Assembly: GCA_028819575.1 (NCBI GenBank)
Contig: JAPPLB010000050.1
Span: forward strand, 33,245-97,244
Source: Bryobacterales bacterium
Lineage (GTDB): Bacteria > Acidobacteriota > Terriglobia > Bryobacterales > UBA6623
Length of the DNA stretch: 64,000 nt
Direction: 5' to 3'
Numbering within the stretch: the first letter of the stretch is position 1; each line of letters starts with the position of its first letter. This document shows, piece after piece, positions 24,676 through 34,460 of this stretch. The translations under genes were made by a program, and so were the position numbers. The notes beneath the pieces are model-generated. The model had not been told where the DNA came from. It did not search any database and saw nothing but the letters and a program-made list of their open reading frames with translations.

Positions 24676-25665
24676 CTACGTCCTCAGATACGGCTTCAGC
24701 AGCTCGAAGTCGTGCTCGATCTGGGCGGCGGCTTCCTTCGAGAACGTGTACCCGCCGCGCCGGGAGACGGTGGTCTTGAAAACGCCGCGCTTCTTCATCA
24801 GGTAGTACTTGAGGCCGGGGATGTGCCGTTCGAGGTTGGTCATGACCAGCAGCTTCGAGAACACGTCGCGAACCTCGTCGTGGTGGCCCGCAAGGTGCAG
24901 TTCCCAAATGTGGGCATAGACATCTGCGTACATCGGACCGCCGGTGAGCGTCCCGTCCATGCCGAGGCGCATCTCGTACGCCCAGCCGAGCGCCCGTTGC
25001 GCGCCGAGAATGCTCTTGATGGGGCCGGGGCGGTATTTCCGCAGCTCCTTCATCCGCGAAATCGCATCCTTGTACTCTTCCTTCAGGTACCCGAAGTTGT
25101 CGAACTTGCGCCCCATTTCGACGATGAACTCGACGGTCGGCTCCACCTCGGGAGCCCCGCCGGCCGTCTGGCAGAAAACCGGGCGCCGCACGAGGCGGCA
25201 AAGCGCCGAGTAGTACTCGCGGTAATCGTCGAGCGACTTCGCCTCGGTGGGCGGGATGGCGATGACGGCGTCGGGTTCGAGTTCCTCCGCGCGGCGAGCG
25301 TATTCCAGCATCTTTTCCGTGTTCTCGGCCTGCACGCCCAGCACGAGGGTCGGCTTGGTTCCCCGGGCCGCCTCGGCGAGAACCTCCATGCCGCGCATGC
25401 GCTCTTCGTGAGTGAGGAACTTGAGGTCGCTCGCGTGCTGTGGCCACACCATGCCCTGCACCCCGCAGCGGTCCAGGAACTTGACCTCCTCCGCAAGGTC
25501 CTCGTAGTCGATGGCTTTGCTCTCGGTGTAGGGCGTGGCAATGATCATGAAAGCGCCGCGCATGGACTTGCGGGGAGCAGCGGCGGCGGACGCGGCGCAC
25601 GGAACCAGGGCGGCTCCGAGCGTCGTGAGCCACTGGCGGCGGCTGTAACGGCTTCCTGTCGGCAT
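24676..25665 (-). CDS. Tat-exported DapA-like (dihydrodipicolinate synthase family) protein
   Basis: This 329-residue protein begins with a twin-arginine-like signal (YSRRQWLTTLGAALVPCAAS). The aldolase barrel follows: GAFMIIATPYTE, VQGMVWPQHASDLKFLTHEER, and FGYLKEEYKD with the likely Schiff-base Lys. The usual Tyr of YNxPxxT is replaced (PVFCQTAGG), so the chemistry may differ from DapA and resemble sugar-acid aldolases. A good AAGGAG precedes ATG 25665. A longer frame on the same strand (24662-25699) is a shadow. Confidence 0.78.
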   Translation of the reverse strand: MPTGSRYSRRQWLTTLGAALVPCAASAAAAPRKSMRGAFMIIATPYTESKAIDYEDLAEEVKFLDRCGVQGMVWPQHASDLKFLTHEERMRGMEVLAEAARGTKPTLVLGVQAENTEKMLEYARRAEELEPDAVIAIPPTEAKSLDDYREYYSALCRLVRRPVFCQTAGGAPEVEPTVEFIVEMGRKFDNFGYLKEEYKDAISRMKELRKYRPGPIKSILGAQRALGWAYEMRLGMDGTLTGGPMYADVYAHIWELHLAGHHDEVRDVFSKLLVMTNLERHIPGLKYYLMKKRGVFKTTVSRRGGYTFSKEAAAQIEHDFELLKPYLRT

Positions 25666-26505
25666 GAGCGAGTCTCCTTTGATGCTGTGCGGGGATCACT
25701 GCCTCCCCGTCGAACCCGGACCGGCGGCCAAGCCGGCCTGACTGCTAACCATGTTAGCGAGCCGATCGGCGAGCCGCATCCCGGATCCAACAGGTGTCGG
25801 CGCAATCGGAGACGTTCCCCTGGGGAGCGAAGCAGGACGTTCCCATTCAGCTCGAGGTGCTAAAGCCCTACGAGCCACAAGCCGCCCGCCCCAGCAACAC
25901 GGACTGTAAGGTTTTTTTTACGAATCACGAGTCACGAAACACGAATCACGGAATTCTTGTTGCCCCGTCACGGCTTCCCTGCCGGCTATTTCCCACTATG
26001 GCCTGCTCGCTTCTATCCCCTATTTGCCCGGTATTGCTCTGGTGCGCCCCACCCGATCAAGAGTCCGTGCTTCGTCCGCTGTTCTCGGTCGGTCTCACGA
26101 CGATCTCCGTTGGCCGCAGTTCCCGTCGCTCTCCGGGCTCGTTCCGCTGCGGCGAACGCCAAATGAACCCATGCCGAGAAAGGCGAATGTTCTGGATTAC
26201 GCAAACGCGGCAACTTTCTATATGGCGTTCACACCGGATCGAAGAGGTCGAAGAGCCGTGCTCGTGAACAGGTACAATCGGTTAGCCTGGACATCTCACC
26301 ACGCGGCGCGGCATGGAGAGGCTGTGCGCGGCAAGACCGTCAGGACGAGGAGCGAGCCTCCCGGCGCCCTTCTTCCCTGCCCCTCGACCAGCGGTCACTG
26401 CCGGCCGGCCGGGACGCCGGGCGGTCTGATCGTGTGCTTAAGCGTCAGCCCGGAAGATGGCCAGGCCTTGGGCATGACCGCTTGCACGACGCGAAGGAGA
26501 CCTCA
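25666..26505. other. Long intergenic region with repeat relics
   Basis: This holds a 7-mer array (25911-25952, CACGAGTCACGAAACACGAATCACGG), a degenerate MITE left arm at 26283-26375 (TTAGCCTGGACATCTCACCACG...CAGGACGAGGAGCG) and a TACAAT-like box at 26272. I see no supported gene in the remaining ~600 bp. Confidence 0.55.
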
Positions 26506-28083
26506 ATGACGCTCTTGAAGAAAACATCGACATCCACCTGGAGCCGCCGCGACTGGTTCCGAATCAGCGGCACATTGGCAGCCGCGAACTTCGCCGCGGC
26601 TCTTCCGGGGACGGCCGCCGCGAGACTTCCCGTTCGCGGCCAGGGGCCGGATATCTATTCGCGGATCGGCGTGCGCCCTTTCATCAGTTGCACCGCCACG
26701 ACCACGATCAACGGCGGGTCGTCCCAACCGCCGGAAGTGCTGGATGCCGTCTTCCGGGCCGGACACTACCACGTCAATCTCGACGAGTTGATGGCCAAGG
26801 TGGGGCCGCGCATCGCGGAACTGCTGCAGGTGGACGCGGCCATGGTCAGCTCGGGCGCGGCGGCGGCCGTGACCTGCGGCACGCTGGCCTGCGTCGCGGG
26901 AGGCGACCCGGAAAAGATCCAGCAACTGCCCGATACGACCGGCCTGCGGGACGAAGTGATCGTTCCGAAATGGTCCCGCAGCATCTACGATCACGCCGTG
27001 AGATCGACGGGAGTGAAGATGATCGAGGTCGAGACGCTCGATGACCTCAAGAGCGCGTTCGGACCCAAGACCGCAATGGCCACCGCTCAATCGAGCATCC
27101 TGTGGCGCAAAGGGCCGTTCTCCCTCGACCAACTGATCGCCGAAGCCCACCGGAGGAACATCCCGGTTCTGATTGACGACGCCGGCGGGCTGCCCGTGCC
27201 GCCGCACCCGGTGCTGAAGCACGGCGCCGACCTGTGCGCCCACAGCGGGGGCAAAGTGATTCGTGGTCCGCAGAGCGCCGGCTTGCTCCTGGGCCGGGAG
27301 GATCTGATTCGCGCAGCCTTCATCAACAGCGCTCCGCATCATGCCTTTGCTCGCCCCATGAAGGTGACCAAGGAAGAGATCATGGGCATGCTCGCGGCAG
27401 TCGAATACCTGGTGACGACACGCGACCCGGAGGCGGAAGATCGCGAGTGGATGAGCTGGTACCGTCACATCAAGGACCGTGTCTCCGGGATCAGCGGCGT
27501 CTCGGGCGAGATCGAGGACTTCGCATGGAATCGCTTCGGATACCACCCGAGGCTGATCGTGCGCTGGGACCCGGAACAGATCGGCCTGTCGGCGGGAGAT
27601 GTCGAACAGATGCTGCTCGACGGCGAACCGCGCATTCGGATCCCGCCTTCGGGTGAGGGCCACTCGTTCGTCATTCGCGGCGCCGCGATGTATGCCGGTG
27701 AATACAAGCTCGTGGCGGATCGGCTGGTCGAGATCTTCCGATCGGCGCCGCCGGCGAAGCCGCGGCCGAAGCCCGCGCCGCCGGTTTCCGACCTGAGCGG
27801 CCACTGGGACGCGGAGCTGGAGTTTGTCGTCGGCTCCACGGAACATGAGTTCCACTTCGACGCGCAAGACCACCGGCTGACGGGCATGCACGTGGGACGC
27901 GTCACGCATGGCTCGCTGGAAGGGACGATCGACGGCGCGGCCGTCGAGTTTCGGTCCTCCGGACGTTACGAGGGCGCATCGATCCGCTACCGGTTCAGTG
28001 GAACGGTGCGCGGCAACGAGATGAGCGGAGCGGTTGACCTGGGGGAGTATGGAAAGGGAACCTGGAAGGCGCGCCGGAGCTAG
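26506..28083 (+). CDS. Tat-exported SelA-like PLP enzyme with C-terminal beta domain
   Basis: This 525-residue protein has a twin-arginine signal (WSRRDWFRISGTLAAANF). The fold-type I PLP core follows: GVRPFISCTATTTINGG, AAMVSSGAAAAVTCGT, VLIDDAGGLPVP and HSGGKVIRGPQSAGLLLGR, where Lys is the expected PLP ligand. Relatives include selenocysteine synthase and D-glucosaminate-6-phosphate ammonia-lyase. A linker rich in Pro/Lys (about 415-430) leads to a ~95-residue beta-rich domain (DLSGHWDAELEFVVGSTEHE). GAAGGAGA before ATG 26506 sets the start. An exported PLP enzyme is unusual. Confidence 0.78.
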   Translation: MTLLKKTSTSTWSRRDWFRISGTLAAANFAAALPGTAAARLPVRGQGPDIYSRIGVRPFISCTATTTINGGSSQPPEVLDAVFRAGHYHVNLDELMAKVGPRIAELLQVDAAMVSSGAAAAVTCGTLACVAGGDPEKIQQLPDTTGLRDEVIVPKWSRSIYDHAVRSTGVKMIEVETLDDLKSAFGPKTAMATAQSSILWRKGPFSLDQLIAEAHRRNIPVLIDDAGGLPVPPHPVLKHGADLCAHSGGKVIRGPQSAGLLLGREDLIRAAFINSAPHHAFARPMKVTKEEIMGMLAAVEYLVTTRDPEAEDREWMSWYRHIKDRVSGISGVSGEIEDFAWNRFGYHPRLIVRWDPEQIGLSAGDVEQMLLDGEPRIRIPPSGEGHSFVIRGAAMYAGEYKLVADRLVEIFRSAPPAKPRPKPAPPVSDLSGHWDAELEFVVGSTEHEFHFDAQDHRLTGMHVGRVTHGSLEGTIDGAAVEFRSSGRYEGASIRYRFSGTVRGNEMSGAVDLGEYGKGTWKARRS

Positions 28084-28216
28084 CAGCTAACGGATCATGT
28101 CGATCAGGTGCGACGAAGTGATGACGACAGACCCTCGACCTATCGAGAAAACGCATGTCTCGGCCCGGACGTACTGCCAGTGATTTCCGAACCGCCGGCA
28201 GGCCGCAGGTGAACCT

Positions 28217-28879
28217 ATGATGACGGAAAAACGGAGCACAGGCTCCAAACGGAAGACGCAGCCAGTCGCAAAAGCCATGGCGGCGTTGGTTATAGCGGTG
28301 TTTGTCGCAAACGGGGCGAGCGCCGCCGAGGGCATCTGCGCCGCAGGAGAAATCGAAACCACCGTTCTGGTCGTCCGGCATGCGGAGAAGACCTGCCGGC
28401 GTTGCGACGAGATCTCCGAAGAAGGATTGCATCGAGCCAGATCTCTTCCCGCAGCCGTCGGGAAAATCACGGACCGGCTCACCGCCGTCTACCACAGCGA
28501 TACGAAACGAACCCGGCAGACCGTGGCGCATCTCGATCCGAAACCGCACATCGAGTATGCCAGGAACAGCACGGAAGGCGATCTCGTCGCCGGGATCTTC
28601 GAAGATCGTTGCGGACAGGACGTCCTGGTGGCCGGCCACAGCAATACGGTCCCGAAGATCCTGGAGCTTCTCGGCGTTTCGCCGGGGCAAATCGACACCG
28701 ACGCTTGGTTCCCGACAACGAAGCCTGACGGCTTGAGGGAGATCGATCACGAGGACCACGACGACCTGTTCGTCGTGAAGATATGCGGTCCCTGCGGCAA
28801 GGGCGGGCGCAGTATTCTGATGCACCGCAACTACGGGGCAACGACAACAGCCCACGTGAAGGCTCCGAGGGTTCCCTGA
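28217..28879 (+). CDS. Exported histidine phosphatase family protein
   Basis: This 220-residue protein has an N-terminal hydrophobic signal (AMAALVIAVFVANGASAAEG) and the phosphohistidine motif VVRHAEKT near residue 54. DRLTAVYHSDTKRTRQTV supplies an arginine pocket and VLVAGHSNTVPKIL the second catalytic His. It probably dephosphorylates an extracytoplasmic substrate. The gaps 28084-28216 and 28880-29059 show no other gene. Confidence 0.8.
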   Translation: MMTEKRSTGSKRKTQPVAKAMAALVIAVFVANGASAAEGICAAGEIETTVLVVRHAEKTCRRCDEISEEGLHRARSLPAAVGKITDRLTAVYHSDTKRTRQTVAHLDPKPHIEYARNSTEGDLVAGIFEDRCGQDVLVAGHSNTVPKILELLGVSPGQIDTDAWFPTTKPDGLREIDHEDHDDLFVVKICGPCGKGGRSILMHRNYGATTTAHVKAPRVP

Positions 28880-29059
28880 GAACGGCAGGCATCCTTCACG
28901 CGACGCTCATGGCTACGTTACGGACTGATGATATGAAACCTAAAAAAGTTGATGCTGGCGCGATGGGATCGTGTCGCCGTCCACACTGCGAAGTTGCCCG
29001 CCTTTTGTGCATGACGGGGGTTCGAAACCGCCGTGGTCTGTGATAGGGTTTAACTAGTC

Positions 29060-31603
29060 ATGCGGGCATCGAGCTTCGTCAGGGCTGCGCTTTTTCTCAT
29101 CTGCGGCGCACTCCCCCTTGCCGCGCAGCAAGGGGATGCTAAAGCGTTCTCAGCCGACGCACTCCGTTTTTTCGAGAACGAGATACGGCCTCTTCTCTCA
29201 ACCAAGTGCGCAGCCTGCCATAACGACAAGCTGCTAACCAGTGGCTTATCGGTAAAGAGCCGTGAATCCATACTGATGGGCGGTAATCGAGGACAAGCGG
29301 CGTTTCCGGGGTCCCCGGAAGACAGTCTGCTGATCCATGCCGTCCGCCACAGCGACGAGCTCAAAATGCCTCCCGGCGGCAAGTTGGCCCCCGGGGAACT
29401 AGCCGCTCTTGTCCGCTGGGTCGAGTTGGGACTCCCGTGGCCCACTGCGGCGCGTGCGAAGGGACCCTCTGACGATTCGTCGACGCATTGGTCTTTTCAA
29501 CCGATTCGCCGTCCCCGCCCGCCGGATGTTTCCAAGGTGTCGTGGGTGCGCAATCCGATCGACCGCTTCATCCTGGCGCGTATCGAGAACAAAGGTTTGA
29601 CCCCTTCACCGGAAGCCGAGCGGACCACCTTGATCCGGAGGTTGTACATTGACTTGGTCGGCCTGTTGCCGACGCCGGACGAGGTCGATGCTTTCGTGAA
29701 CGACGACCGTCCTGACGCTTACGAACAGCTTGTCGATCAGGTGCTCGATTCTCCCCACTACGGCGAACGGTGGGGACGTCACTGGCTCGATCTGGCGCGC
29801 TACGCCGACTCGAACGGATACAACAATGACGGCGAACGCAAGATCTGGATGTACCGCGAATGGGCGATCCGAGCCTTGAACCGAGACCTTCCTTTCGACC
29901 AATTCGTGATCGAGCAGATCGCCGGAGATCTGCTGCCGAACCCAACCAGCCAGCAGATCGTAGCAACCGGCTTTCATCGCAACACCCTGTTGAATCTGGA
30001 AGGCGGCGTGGACTTCGAGCAATATCGCGTCGAAGCCGTAGTTGATCGTGTCGACACGACGGGCATGGCTTTCCTGGGGCTGACGCTCGGCTGCGCGCGC
30101 TGCCACGACCACAAGTTCGACCCGATCACGCAGCAGGAGTTCTATCGATTCTTCGCTTTTTTCAACAGCATCGACGAGTTGAGCGGAGAGTTCAAAGATC
30201 GAGAAGGCCGCAAACGGGCTTTCGAGCCGGTTCTGGAGTTCGGCACTCCCGAGCAGCATACGCGGCGTGGGGCGATCCGGGCCCAGCTCAAGGTCATGGA
30301 GGAGGAGTTGGAGAGCTACAAGGACCAACTCCTGGAGAAGCAATCCGGGTGGGAGGCGTCTCTCGATGGCGATGCTCTCGAGAAGTTGACGCCGGGGCAG
30401 CGCGCCATCCTCGATATCCCGATGGAGGAACGCCACGAGGCGCAGCACGAGGCCATCCGAAACGCCTACTTCGAGCAGGATTTCGGACATCAAGAGCGCA
30501 ACAAGGCGATCGCGGCGGTACGCAAGATCGAGCCCGATATACCCAGCACGCTCGTGATGAGGGAATTGCCGAAGCCTCGACCGACGCACGTATTGTTGGG
30601 CGGAGAGTTTCTGAACAAGGGCATCCAAGTCGAGCCCGGAACACCAGCGGCATTGCCTCCGCTTCCACGCCAGGAAGCCTATGACCGTGTCGATCTCGCT
30701 CGCTGGCTGGTGAGCGAGAAGAATCCACTGACGCCTCGCGTCACCATGAACCGCATCTGGCAACGCTATTTCGGCCGCGGCATTGTCGAGACGGAAAACG
30801 ATTTCGGCACGCAGGGCACGCTGCCGACGCACCCCGACCTGCTGGACTGGTTGTCCTCGGAGTTCATCGAGCAGAGCTGGAGCCTGAAGGCGATGCATCG
30901 CTTGATCGTGACCTCGGCTACGTATAGGCAGTCATCGGCGCATCGGACAGACACAACGGCGAAAGACCCGCGAAACGACCTGCTGGCGCGGCAGAATCGG
31001 TTGCGGGTCGAATCGGAAATCGTACGGGATCTGGCTTTGTCGGCAAGCGGAATGCTGACGCCCAAGATCGGCGGGCCCAGTGTCTTCCCCTCACAGCCGC
31101 CTGGCGTCATGATTCGAAGGACGTGGACGGAAAGCAGCGGACCCGCACGCTTCCGCCGGGGCCTGTATACGCATTTCTGGCGCACGAGCCCTCATCCGGG
31201 CCTGATGGTTTTCGACAGTCCCGACGCGCTGACCATGACAACGAGACGTAACCGCTCGAACACGCCGCTGCAAGCGCTCACCCTTCTGAACGACTCGGGC
31301 TTCCAGGAGTTCGCCCAAGGGCTGGCGCAGCGGGTGCTCGATGAGCGCCCGGATGCTTCGAACTCCGAGCGGGCCGAACATGCATTTCGCCTTTGTCTGT
31401 CGCGACCGCCTCAAGAGCAGGAAAAAGAGCGGCTGGAGCGTCTGCTGGCTTTACAGCTCGATGACTTCAGGACCCATCCGGACGAGGCGAAAAAGGCCTT
31501 GCCCCTGGAACTTCGCGAGGGGACTGACGTTCCCGAGACTGCAGCTTGGACCATGGTGTCAGGAGTGCTTCTCAATCTCGATGAATTCATCACACGGGAG
31601 TGA
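29060..31603 (+). CDS. PSCyt1-DUF1549-DUF1553 protein (planctomycete-type cytochrome c domain)
   Basis: This 847-residue protein has a signal peptide (FVRAALFLICGALPLAAQ), a heme-binding CAACH at 50-54 with KMPPGGKL as the likely Met ligand region, then DUF1549 (HWSFQPIRRPRPPDV, RRLYIDLVGLLPTPDEV, YGERWGRHWLDLARYADS) and DUF1553 (LARWLVSEKNPLTPRVTMNR, YFGRGIVETENDFGTQG). The next gene is a DUF1501 protein, the standard partner. Such pairs are abundant in Planctomycetes and Solibacteres and are thought to act in periplasmic oxidation of complex carbon; no reaction is proven. Confidence 0.9.
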   Translation: MRASSFVRAALFLICGALPLAAQQGDAKAFSADALRFFENEIRPLLSTKCAACHNDKLLTSGLSVKSRESILMGGNRGQAAFPGSPEDSLLIHAVRHSDELKMPPGGKLAPGELAALVRWVELGLPWPTAARAKGPSDDSSTHWSFQPIRRPRPPDVSKVSWVRNPIDRFILARIENKGLTPSPEAERTTLIRRLYIDLVGLLPTPDEVDAFVNDDRPDAYEQLVDQVLDSPHYGERWGRHWLDLARYADSNGYNNDGERKIWMYREWAIRALNRDLPFDQFVIEQIAGDLLPNPTSQQIVATGFHRNTLLNLEGGVDFEQYRVEAVVDRVDTTGMAFLGLTLGCARCHDHKFDPITQQEFYRFFAFFNSIDELSGEFKDREGRKRAFEPVLEFGTPEQHTRRGAIRAQLKVMEEELESYKDQLLEKQSGWEASLDGDALEKLTPGQRAILDIPMEERHEAQHEAIRNAYFEQDFGHQERNKAIAAVRKIEPDIPSTLVMRELPKPRPTHVLLGGEFLNKGIQVEPGTPAALPPLPRQEAYDRVDLARWLVSEKNPLTPRVTMNRIWQRYFGRGIVETENDFGTQGTLPTHPDLLDWLSSEFIEQSWSLKAMHRLIVTSATYRQSSAHRTDTTAKDPRNDLLARQNRLRVESEIVRDLALSASGMLTPKIGGPSVFPSQPPGVMIRRTWTESSGPARFRRGLYTHFWRTSPHPGLMVFDSPDALTMTTRRNRSNTPLQALTLLNDSGFQEFAQGLAQRVLDERPDASNSERAEHAFRLCLSRPPQEQEKERLERLLALQLDDFRTHPDEAKKALPLELREGTDVPETAAWTMVSGVLLNLDEFITRE

Positions 31604-31610
31604 TCTCAGC

Positions 31611-33059
31611 ATGCAACAGATGAGCCTGCGTGACAGAACCCGGCGACACTTCTTCAGCCAATGCTTCGTCGGCCTCGGCAACATCGCTCTGGGCGGTCTG
31701 CTCGCTAACGGCAAGCTGACGGCGGGCAATGTGCCGCGGGTCGAGAACCCGCTGGCGCCCAAAGCGCCGCATTTCACCCCCAAGGTCAAGCGCGTCATCT
31801 ACCTTTTCATGGCCGGCGCCCCGAGCCAGTTCGAGACGTGGCTCTATCGGCCCAAGCTGGGTGAGCTTGACGGCCAGCCGACCCCTGATTCGTTTCTCGA
31901 AGGCAAGCGCTTCGCGTTCATGGAGAGATTCATGAAAGACAAGCTGAAGCTGCTGGGTCCCAGGAGGAAGTTCCACCAGCACGGGCAGTCGGGCACATGG
32001 GTCTCGGAGATCTTCCCCCACATGGCTGGCGTGGTCGATGACTTGGCGCTGGTGCATTCGCTGACGACGGAAAACTTCAATCATGCCCCGGCGAAGCTCT
32101 TCTTCAACACCGGCTCGACCCGATTCGGACGGCCGAGCATGGGAGCCTGGCTCAGCTACGGACTGGGCAGTGAATCGCAGAATCTGCCCGCGTTCGTGGT
32201 TCTGCGTTCCGGCTATCGAAGTCTGATGGGCGGCGCGAACCTCTGGAGCAGCGGCTTTCTGCCCACTACCTACCAGGGCGTCGAATTCCTCCGGTCGGCG
32301 GATCCGATCCCCAACCTCTCAACTCCGAACGGCATTTCGATGAAGCGCCAGACAGCCAAGTTGGAGGCGGTTCGTGACTTGAACCTGGCGCGGTTGGCGG
32401 AGGTCGGTGACCCGGAGATCGGCACTCGCATCTCATCCTACGAAATGGCCTATCGCATGCAAACGAGCGGACCTGAGCTGATGGATCTCTCCACCGAGAA
32501 CCAGGCGACCCTGGACCTCTACGGGGCGAAGCCCGGTGAGCAGTCGTTCGCAAACAACTGCCTGCTGGCGAGGCGCATGATCGAGCGAGGAGTGCGATTC
32601 GTCCAGCTCTACCAGACCGGTTGGGACCATCACGGCAACCGGCAAAACAACCTCAACGAAAAGCTCGACGAGGTTGCTCTGACGGTAGACCGCCCCACGG
32701 CCGCGCTCATCAAAGACCTCAAGCAACGCGGCCTGCTGGAAGAGACGCTGGTGATCTTCGGCGGGGAGTTCGGAAGGACGCCGATGGGCGAGATCCGCGA
32801 GACGGTCGGTCGCAACCATCACATCGAGAACTTCCCGATGTGGTTCGCCGGAGGCGGCATTAAAACCGGCCAGACGATTGGCGAAGTCGACGAGCTCGGA
32901 TTCTTCATCACCAAAGACAAGGTGGAAGTTCACGACGTTCAGGCGACCATTCTCCATTTGCTCGGCCTCGATCACGAGAAGTTGACCTTCCGCTATCAGG
33001 GCCGCGATTTCCGCTTGACGGACGTGGGCGGACGCGTGATCAAGAAATTGCTTGCATGA
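31611..33059 (+). CDS. DUF1501 family protein (Tat-exported, sulfatase-like fold)
   Basis: This 482-residue protein has a twin-arginine-like start (RTRRHFFSQCFVGLGN). DUF1501 hallmarks are KRVIYLFMAGAPSQFETW, GRPSMGAWLSYGLGSE, RFVQLYQTGWDHHGN and VIFGGEFGRTPM plus GRNHHIENFPMW, which resemble metal-site motifs of the alkaline-phosphatase/sulfatase fold. It starts 7 nt after the DUF1553 stop. Met4 is an alternative start. Confidence 0.9.
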   Translation: MQQMSLRDRTRRHFFSQCFVGLGNIALGGLLANGKLTAGNVPRVENPLAPKAPHFTPKVKRVIYLFMAGAPSQFETWLYRPKLGELDGQPTPDSFLEGKRFAFMERFMKDKLKLLGPRRKFHQHGQSGTWVSEIFPHMAGVVDDLALVHSLTTENFNHAPAKLFFNTGSTRFGRPSMGAWLSYGLGSESQNLPAFVVLRSGYRSLMGGANLWSSGFLPTTYQGVEFLRSADPIPNLSTPNGISMKRQTAKLEAVRDLNLARLAEVGDPEIGTRISSYEMAYRMQTSGPELMDLSTENQATLDLYGAKPGEQSFANNCLLARRMIERGVRFVQLYQTGWDHHGNRQNNLNEKLDEVALTVDRPTAALIKDLKQRGLLEETLVIFGGEFGRTPMGEIRETVGRNHHIENFPMWFAGGGIKTGQTIGEVDELGFFITKDKVEVHDVQATILHLLGLDHEKLTFRYQGRDFRLTDVGGRVIKKLLA

Positions 33060-33248
33060 ATCTCCCGCGAGGGAGGCGGGTTGAATCAACAGAGAAACGA
33101 TGCGGGGGGGGTGGTCCAGCACTCTTCCATAAAGCGGCCCCCCCGGACACTGAAGATCTGTCGTGCCGCCTCGCCGTGTATACTGCTCTTAGCGCAGCCG
33201 CTGCCTTTTCCGCGGGATGCCCATTCGTTTCGACAAGAGGTAAACATC

Positions 33249-34460
33249 ATGAACTGGCTGAAACTCGACCGTCGTTCCCTTCTGCGCGGCTTGGCCGTGC
33301 TCCCCGGCATGGGCGTCCTGATGCCCTCTTCGGCCTCGGCCGCCGCTCGGCTCGGAGGTGGGAGGCGCAATGTGATCCGCGAACTGGGAGTTCGCACTTT
33401 CATTAACGCCGCGGGCACCTACACCAGCTTGACCGCTTCGCTCATACCGCGCCCGGCATGGGACGCTATGACGGTAGCTTCGACGACGTTCTGTCCACTG
33501 CAGGAACTGCATGACGCCGTCGGCAAGCGGATCGCGGAGTTGACCAAGAGTGAAGCCGCGCTTGTCAGTGCCGGTGCGGCTTCGGCGCTGGCCATAGGCA
33601 CCGCCGGTGTCGTAGCCGGAACCGACCGCGACAAGATCAGGCAACTGCCCGATACCCGCGGTATGAAGAACGAGGTGATCGTTCAGAAATCTCACCGCAA
33701 CGGTTATGACCATGCCGTGCGAAATGCCGGCATTCGTATGATCGAAGTCGAAACCGCGGCGGAGTTGGAGAGCGCAATTCACTCGCGCACGGCGATGATG
33801 TTCTTCTTGTATGCGGCGAACAACAGGGGACAGATCGGCTACGAGGAATTCGCCAAACTGGGCAAGAAACACAACGTTCCCACGATGATCGACGCCGCGG
33901 CTGACCTGCCCCCAGTGGAGAACCTCTGGAAGTTCACGCAGGCCGGTTTCGACTTGGCCATCTTCTCCGGCGGCAAGGGCATCAAGGGACCCCAATCGGC
34001 AGGTCTGTTGCTGGGCCGCAAAGACCTCATCGAGGCCGGCCGCATGAATAGCAGCCCGAACTCCGATTCGCTCGGTCGCATTAGCAAAGTCAACAAAGAA
34101 GAAATGGTCGGCATGCTCGTGGCGCTCGAGATGTTCATCAATCGCGACCACAAGGCGGTCTGGAAAGACTGGGAGAACCGCTGCAACCGCATCGCCTCTT
34201 ACACGAGAGGCGTGAAGGGCATCAAGACCGAAATCAAAGTGCCCGAACTCTCCAACGGCGTGCCGCACCTGCACGTCAACTGGGACCACGAGGCCGTTGG
34301 AAAAACACCGAAGGACGTGGCCAAGGAACTCCGCGAAGGCAACCCGGGCATCGAAGTCCGGCCGAGAGCGGAAGGTGAGTTGGTCGTCGCAGTCTGGATG
34401 CTCGAACCCGGTGAGGACCGCATCGTAGGGCGGCGCTTGAGCCAAGTGCTGAAAAGCTAG
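33249..34460 (+). CDS. Tat-exported SelA-like PLP enzyme (second paralogue)
   Basis: This 403-residue protein has a twin-arginine signal (LDRRSLLRGLAVLPGMGV). It is a clear paralogue of the 26506 gene: ELGVRTFINAAGTYTSLTAS, LPDTRGMKNEVIVQKS, MIDAAADLPPV and FSGGKGIKGPQSAGLLLGR with the PLP Lys. It lacks the C-terminal beta domain. AGAGGT before ATG 33249 fits the start, and a TATACT box near 33178 could be its -10. The TAG stop (34458-34460) is immediately followed by a MITE end. Confidence 0.8.
   Translation: MNWLKLDRRSLLRGLAVLPGMGVLMPSSASAAARLGGGRRNVIRELGVRTFINAAGTYTSLTASLIPRPAWDAMTVASTTFCPLQELHDAVGKRIAELTKSEAALVSAGAASALAIGTAGVVAGTDRDKIRQLPDTRGMKNEVIVQKSHRNGYDHAVRNAGIRMIEVETAAELESAIHSRTAMMFFLYAANNRGQIGYEEFAKLGKKHNVPTMIDAAADLPPVENLWKFTQAGFDLAIFSGGKGIKGPQSAGLLLGRKDLIEAGRMNSSPNSDSLGRISKVNKEEMVGMLVALEMFINRDHKAVWKDWENRCNRIASYTRGVKGIKTEIKVPELSNGVPHLHVNWDHEAVGKTPKDVAKELREGNPGIEVRPRAEGELVVAVWMLEPGEDRIVGRRLSQVLKS

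Noticed and set aside
24662..25699. 345-codon frame on the same strand as the DapA-like gene
   Set aside because: It reads as low-complexity Arg/Gly; the 24676-25665 frame has the signal peptide, barrel motifs and a good ribosome binding site.
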